Shown here piece by piece: positions 62,759 through 64,000 of a stretch of 64,000 nt of DNA. The notes under the pieces were generated by a model. The model ran no database searches, was not told the origin of the DNA, and worked only from the letters and a program-made list of their open reading frames with translations. The stretch lies in assembly GCF_005860805.1 (NCBI RefSeq), contig NZ_VCEJ01000002.1, positions 2,030,375 to 2,094,374 of the forward strand, written 5' to 3'. This DNA comes from Dyadobacter luticola (GTDB lineage Bacteria; Bacteroidota; Bacteroidia; Cytophagales; Spirosomataceae). The translations under genes and the position numbers were made by a program. Every line of letters begins with the position of its first letter. The first letter of the stretch is position 1.

Positions 62759-63745
62759 TTAGCTGATCCAGCTGAATTCATATTGTAGTTCAGGGACTTT
62801 TGTGCGGTCGGCGATGCGGCGCAACCTGGTTGGCAATGCCATGAGATAGTCTCTTGCTTTCTCTGCCTGTTCATTCAAATCTTTCACCGAACCTATCTCC
62901 CACTCCAACAAAAGCGAGTCAAGGATTTCAATGTAATCAATGGTAGTATAAACGCCAAGACGCTGGGCCGCATCGGAGAAATGTGAAAAAGTGTCGCCCA
63001 TTTTCAAGCCGGTTTCCCGCATAAAATGTGCTGGCATCACAATCTTTTTCCGCATCATATCTTCCAGCGCGATCATCAGCTCCGAAGGATCGATTTCCAA
63101 AATTCTTGTCACAAACGCTTTGTAGGCTTTGGCGTGGCGCATTTCGTCAGAAGCGATAACACCGCAGATTTTAGACAAATGCGGGTTTCCGAACTTCTTG
63201 GCCAATGTGGCGGTGCGGCGGTGCGAAACATTCGTTGCCAACTCCTGAAAAGACGTATAAATAAAGTTGCGGTACGGGTCGCGGTCGGTGCCGATGTCAA
63301 AACCATCCGCGATGAGATATTGCGTCGAAACCTCCATCGCCCGCATATTTACGCGGCCTGAGAGGTATAAATATTTGTTCAAAAGATCACCGTGACGGTT
63401 TTCTTCGGCGGTCCAGGCACGCACCCACTTTACCCAGCCCGATTCCGGCTCGTCTACCTGATTCACCCCGATCACATCCACCAGCCACGATTCATAAGTG
63501 GGCAAAGCTTCCTCCGTAATTGTATCGCCGATCAAAACGGCCATGTAATCATAAGGCAGATCGCGGCAGCTTTCCTGCAATAATTTGACTTCTCCCGCAA
63601 AATTTTCCCGACGGGCATCCGGCAAAAAATCAGCAGGCTGCCAGTTCTCATCGATGGGTTTCAGATACTCAGCTATCAGGCCATCGAGGTCTTTACCTAT
63701 ATGCCTCATGACTTCAAGCCGCGTTGCTGCAAGTGCAGGTTCCAT
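62759..63745 (-). CDS. Acyl-ACP desaturase (diiron)
   Basis: A 328-residue stearoyl-ACP-desaturase-family enzyme. All diiron ligand positions of the plant enzyme are present: E85, the E115-x2-H118 motif (EENRH), E168, and the E201-x2-H204 motif (DEMRH). It introduces a cis double bond into an acyl-ACP, controlling membrane fluidity; Fe, oxygen and reduced ferredoxin are needed. It is divergent from a PlsC-type acyltransferase gene, with a perfect 14-base palindrome between. Confidence 0.94.
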   Translation of the reverse strand: MEPALAATRLEVMRHIGKDLDGLIAEYLKPIDENWQPADFLPDARRENFAGEVKLLQESCRDLPYDYMAVLIGDTITEEALPTYESWLVDVIGVNQVDEPESGWVKWVRAWTAEENRHGDLLNKYLYLSGRVNMRAMEVSTQYLIADGFDIGTDRDPYRNFIYTSFQELATNVSHRRTATLAKKFGNPHLSKICGVIASDEMRHAKAYKAFVTRILEIDPSELMIALEDMMRKKIVMPAHFMRETGLKMGDTFSHFSDAAQRLGVYTTIDYIEILDSLLLEWEIGSVKDLNEQAEKARDYLMALPTRLRRIADRTKVPELQYEFSWIS

Positions 63746-63811
63746 TGTTATTTTGTTTAAAAAACACCAAATACTATTTTACAAATAACGGTAATTCTAT
63801 GTAAGTTTTAC

Positions 63812-63825
63812 ATGATAATTATCAT
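63812..63825. promoter_or_regulatory. Perfect palindrome ATGATAATTATCAT between desaturase and plsC-type gene
   Basis: A 14-base perfect inverted repeat in the 138-base divergent promoter region, followed by TTTCGAATC. It resembles a half of a Fur box (GATAAT-type units) and could bind an iron or lipid regulator. The PlsC-side promoter has a consensus -7 TACTTTTG (63869-63876) immediately before the start. Confidence 0.45.
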
Positions 63826-63883
63826 TTCGAATCTTGCAAATAAGAATAAAACAAATGAGTTTTGAGCTACTTTTGCAGAAAAA

Positions 63884-64000
63884 ATGAGCATGAAAAAACT
63901 CCTCGATTACCTTTTAAGCTGTATCTACCTGATTCATTTTGGATTCACACTTTTGATCTTTCATGTTGCTCAGGTGATCGCTTACAATGTTTTCGGAAAA
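63884..64000 (+). CDS. 1-acyl-sn-glycerol-3-phosphate acyltransferase, N-terminal fragment
   Basis: The first 39 codons of a protein cut by the window end. The segment CIYLIHFGFTLLIFHVAQVI followed by AYNVFGK resembles the membrane-associated N-terminus of Bacteroidota PlsC-type acyltransferases, which form phosphatidic acid from lysophosphatidic acid. The catalytic HX4D motif lies beyond the window, so the call rests on this start and on the divergent acyl-ACP desaturase. Two in-frame ATGs (63884 and 63890) are possible starts. Confidence 0.6.
   Translation, partial: MSMKKLLDYLLSCIYLIHFGFTLLIFHVAQVIAYNVFGK

Noticed and set aside
1-64000. CRISPR arrays, prophage and complete insertion sequences
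   Set aside because: No regularly spaced direct repeats with unique spacers, no transposase, integrase or phage structural genes were seen on either strand.

Overview
This window is a bacterial chromosome segment from a member of the Bacteroidota, most likely the order Cytophagales and plausibly Dyadobacter or a close relative. That placement is an inference. It rests on a SusC/SusD pair, two Por-secretion (T9SS) substrates with type A and type B sorting domains, an orphan ECF-like sigma factor, CE15 and SGNH polysaccharide esterases, Bacteroidota-style promoters (TTTG, about 19-21 bases, then TAnnTTTG) and little Shine-Dalgarno signal. I found no tRNA, rRNA, CRISPR array or intact insertion sequence.

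Layout. (1) Positions 1-6868: a non-phosphorylative deoxy-sugar acid pathway of the L-fucose type on the minus strand (amidohydrolase/lactonase, FAH-family hydrolase, SDR dehydrogenase, UxaA-family dehydratase), facing a divergent AraC regulator coupled to adenine deaminase. (2) 7000-11000: sigma factor, RarA, a YfbU-family protein and small proteins. (3) 11000-15900: a 1215-residue repetitive T9SS cargo protein and an orphan NarL-type response regulator. (4) 15900-25530: an aldo/keto reductase, a candidate small RNA, a Tat-type subunit plus GMC oxidoreductase, a DeoR regulator with an MFS transporter, a BamA-like beta-barrel, and a GHL6-type putative glycosidase coupled to a truncated hemoglobin. 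(5) 25534-33524: a six-gene minus-strand operon for plant-polysaccharide side-chain removal and sugar uptake (esterase/SMP-30 fusion, membrane acyltransferase, ROK kinase, FucP-like transporter, SGNH-CE15 double esterase, CE1 esterase). (6) 33700-38740: a tiny membrane protein, a TesA-like lipoprotein divergent from a YbbA-YbbP ABC exporter, and a two-gene module with a nucleotidyltransferase-like protein. (7) 38980-58334: a myo-inositol regulon. (8) 58331-64000: a DUF433/DUF5615 pair, an S41 peptidase, a type B T9SS protein, acyl-ACP desaturase and the start of a PlsC-type acyltransferase.

The most coherent system is the inositol regulon. An eight-gene operon (iolB, iolC, iolA/mmsA, iolG, SSS transporter, iolJ-type aldolase, iolD, iolE) encodes the whole route from myo-inositol to acetyl-CoA and glyceraldehyde-3-phosphate/DHAP-level products. 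A divergent LacI regulator lies beside it. The palindrome CAAACGTTTG occurs once between lacI and iolB, and twice, 20 bp apart, in front of the SusC/SusD pair almost 10 kb away. This suggests that the TonB-dependent outer-membrane pair imports an inositol-containing ligand and belongs to the same regulon, although two toxin-antitoxin modules, an aldo/keto reductase and an AraC regulator lie between.

Genes below the usual size cut-offs that were read directly from the sequence include a 54-residue lmo0937-type membrane protein and a 56-residue antitoxin overlapping a RelE-type toxin.
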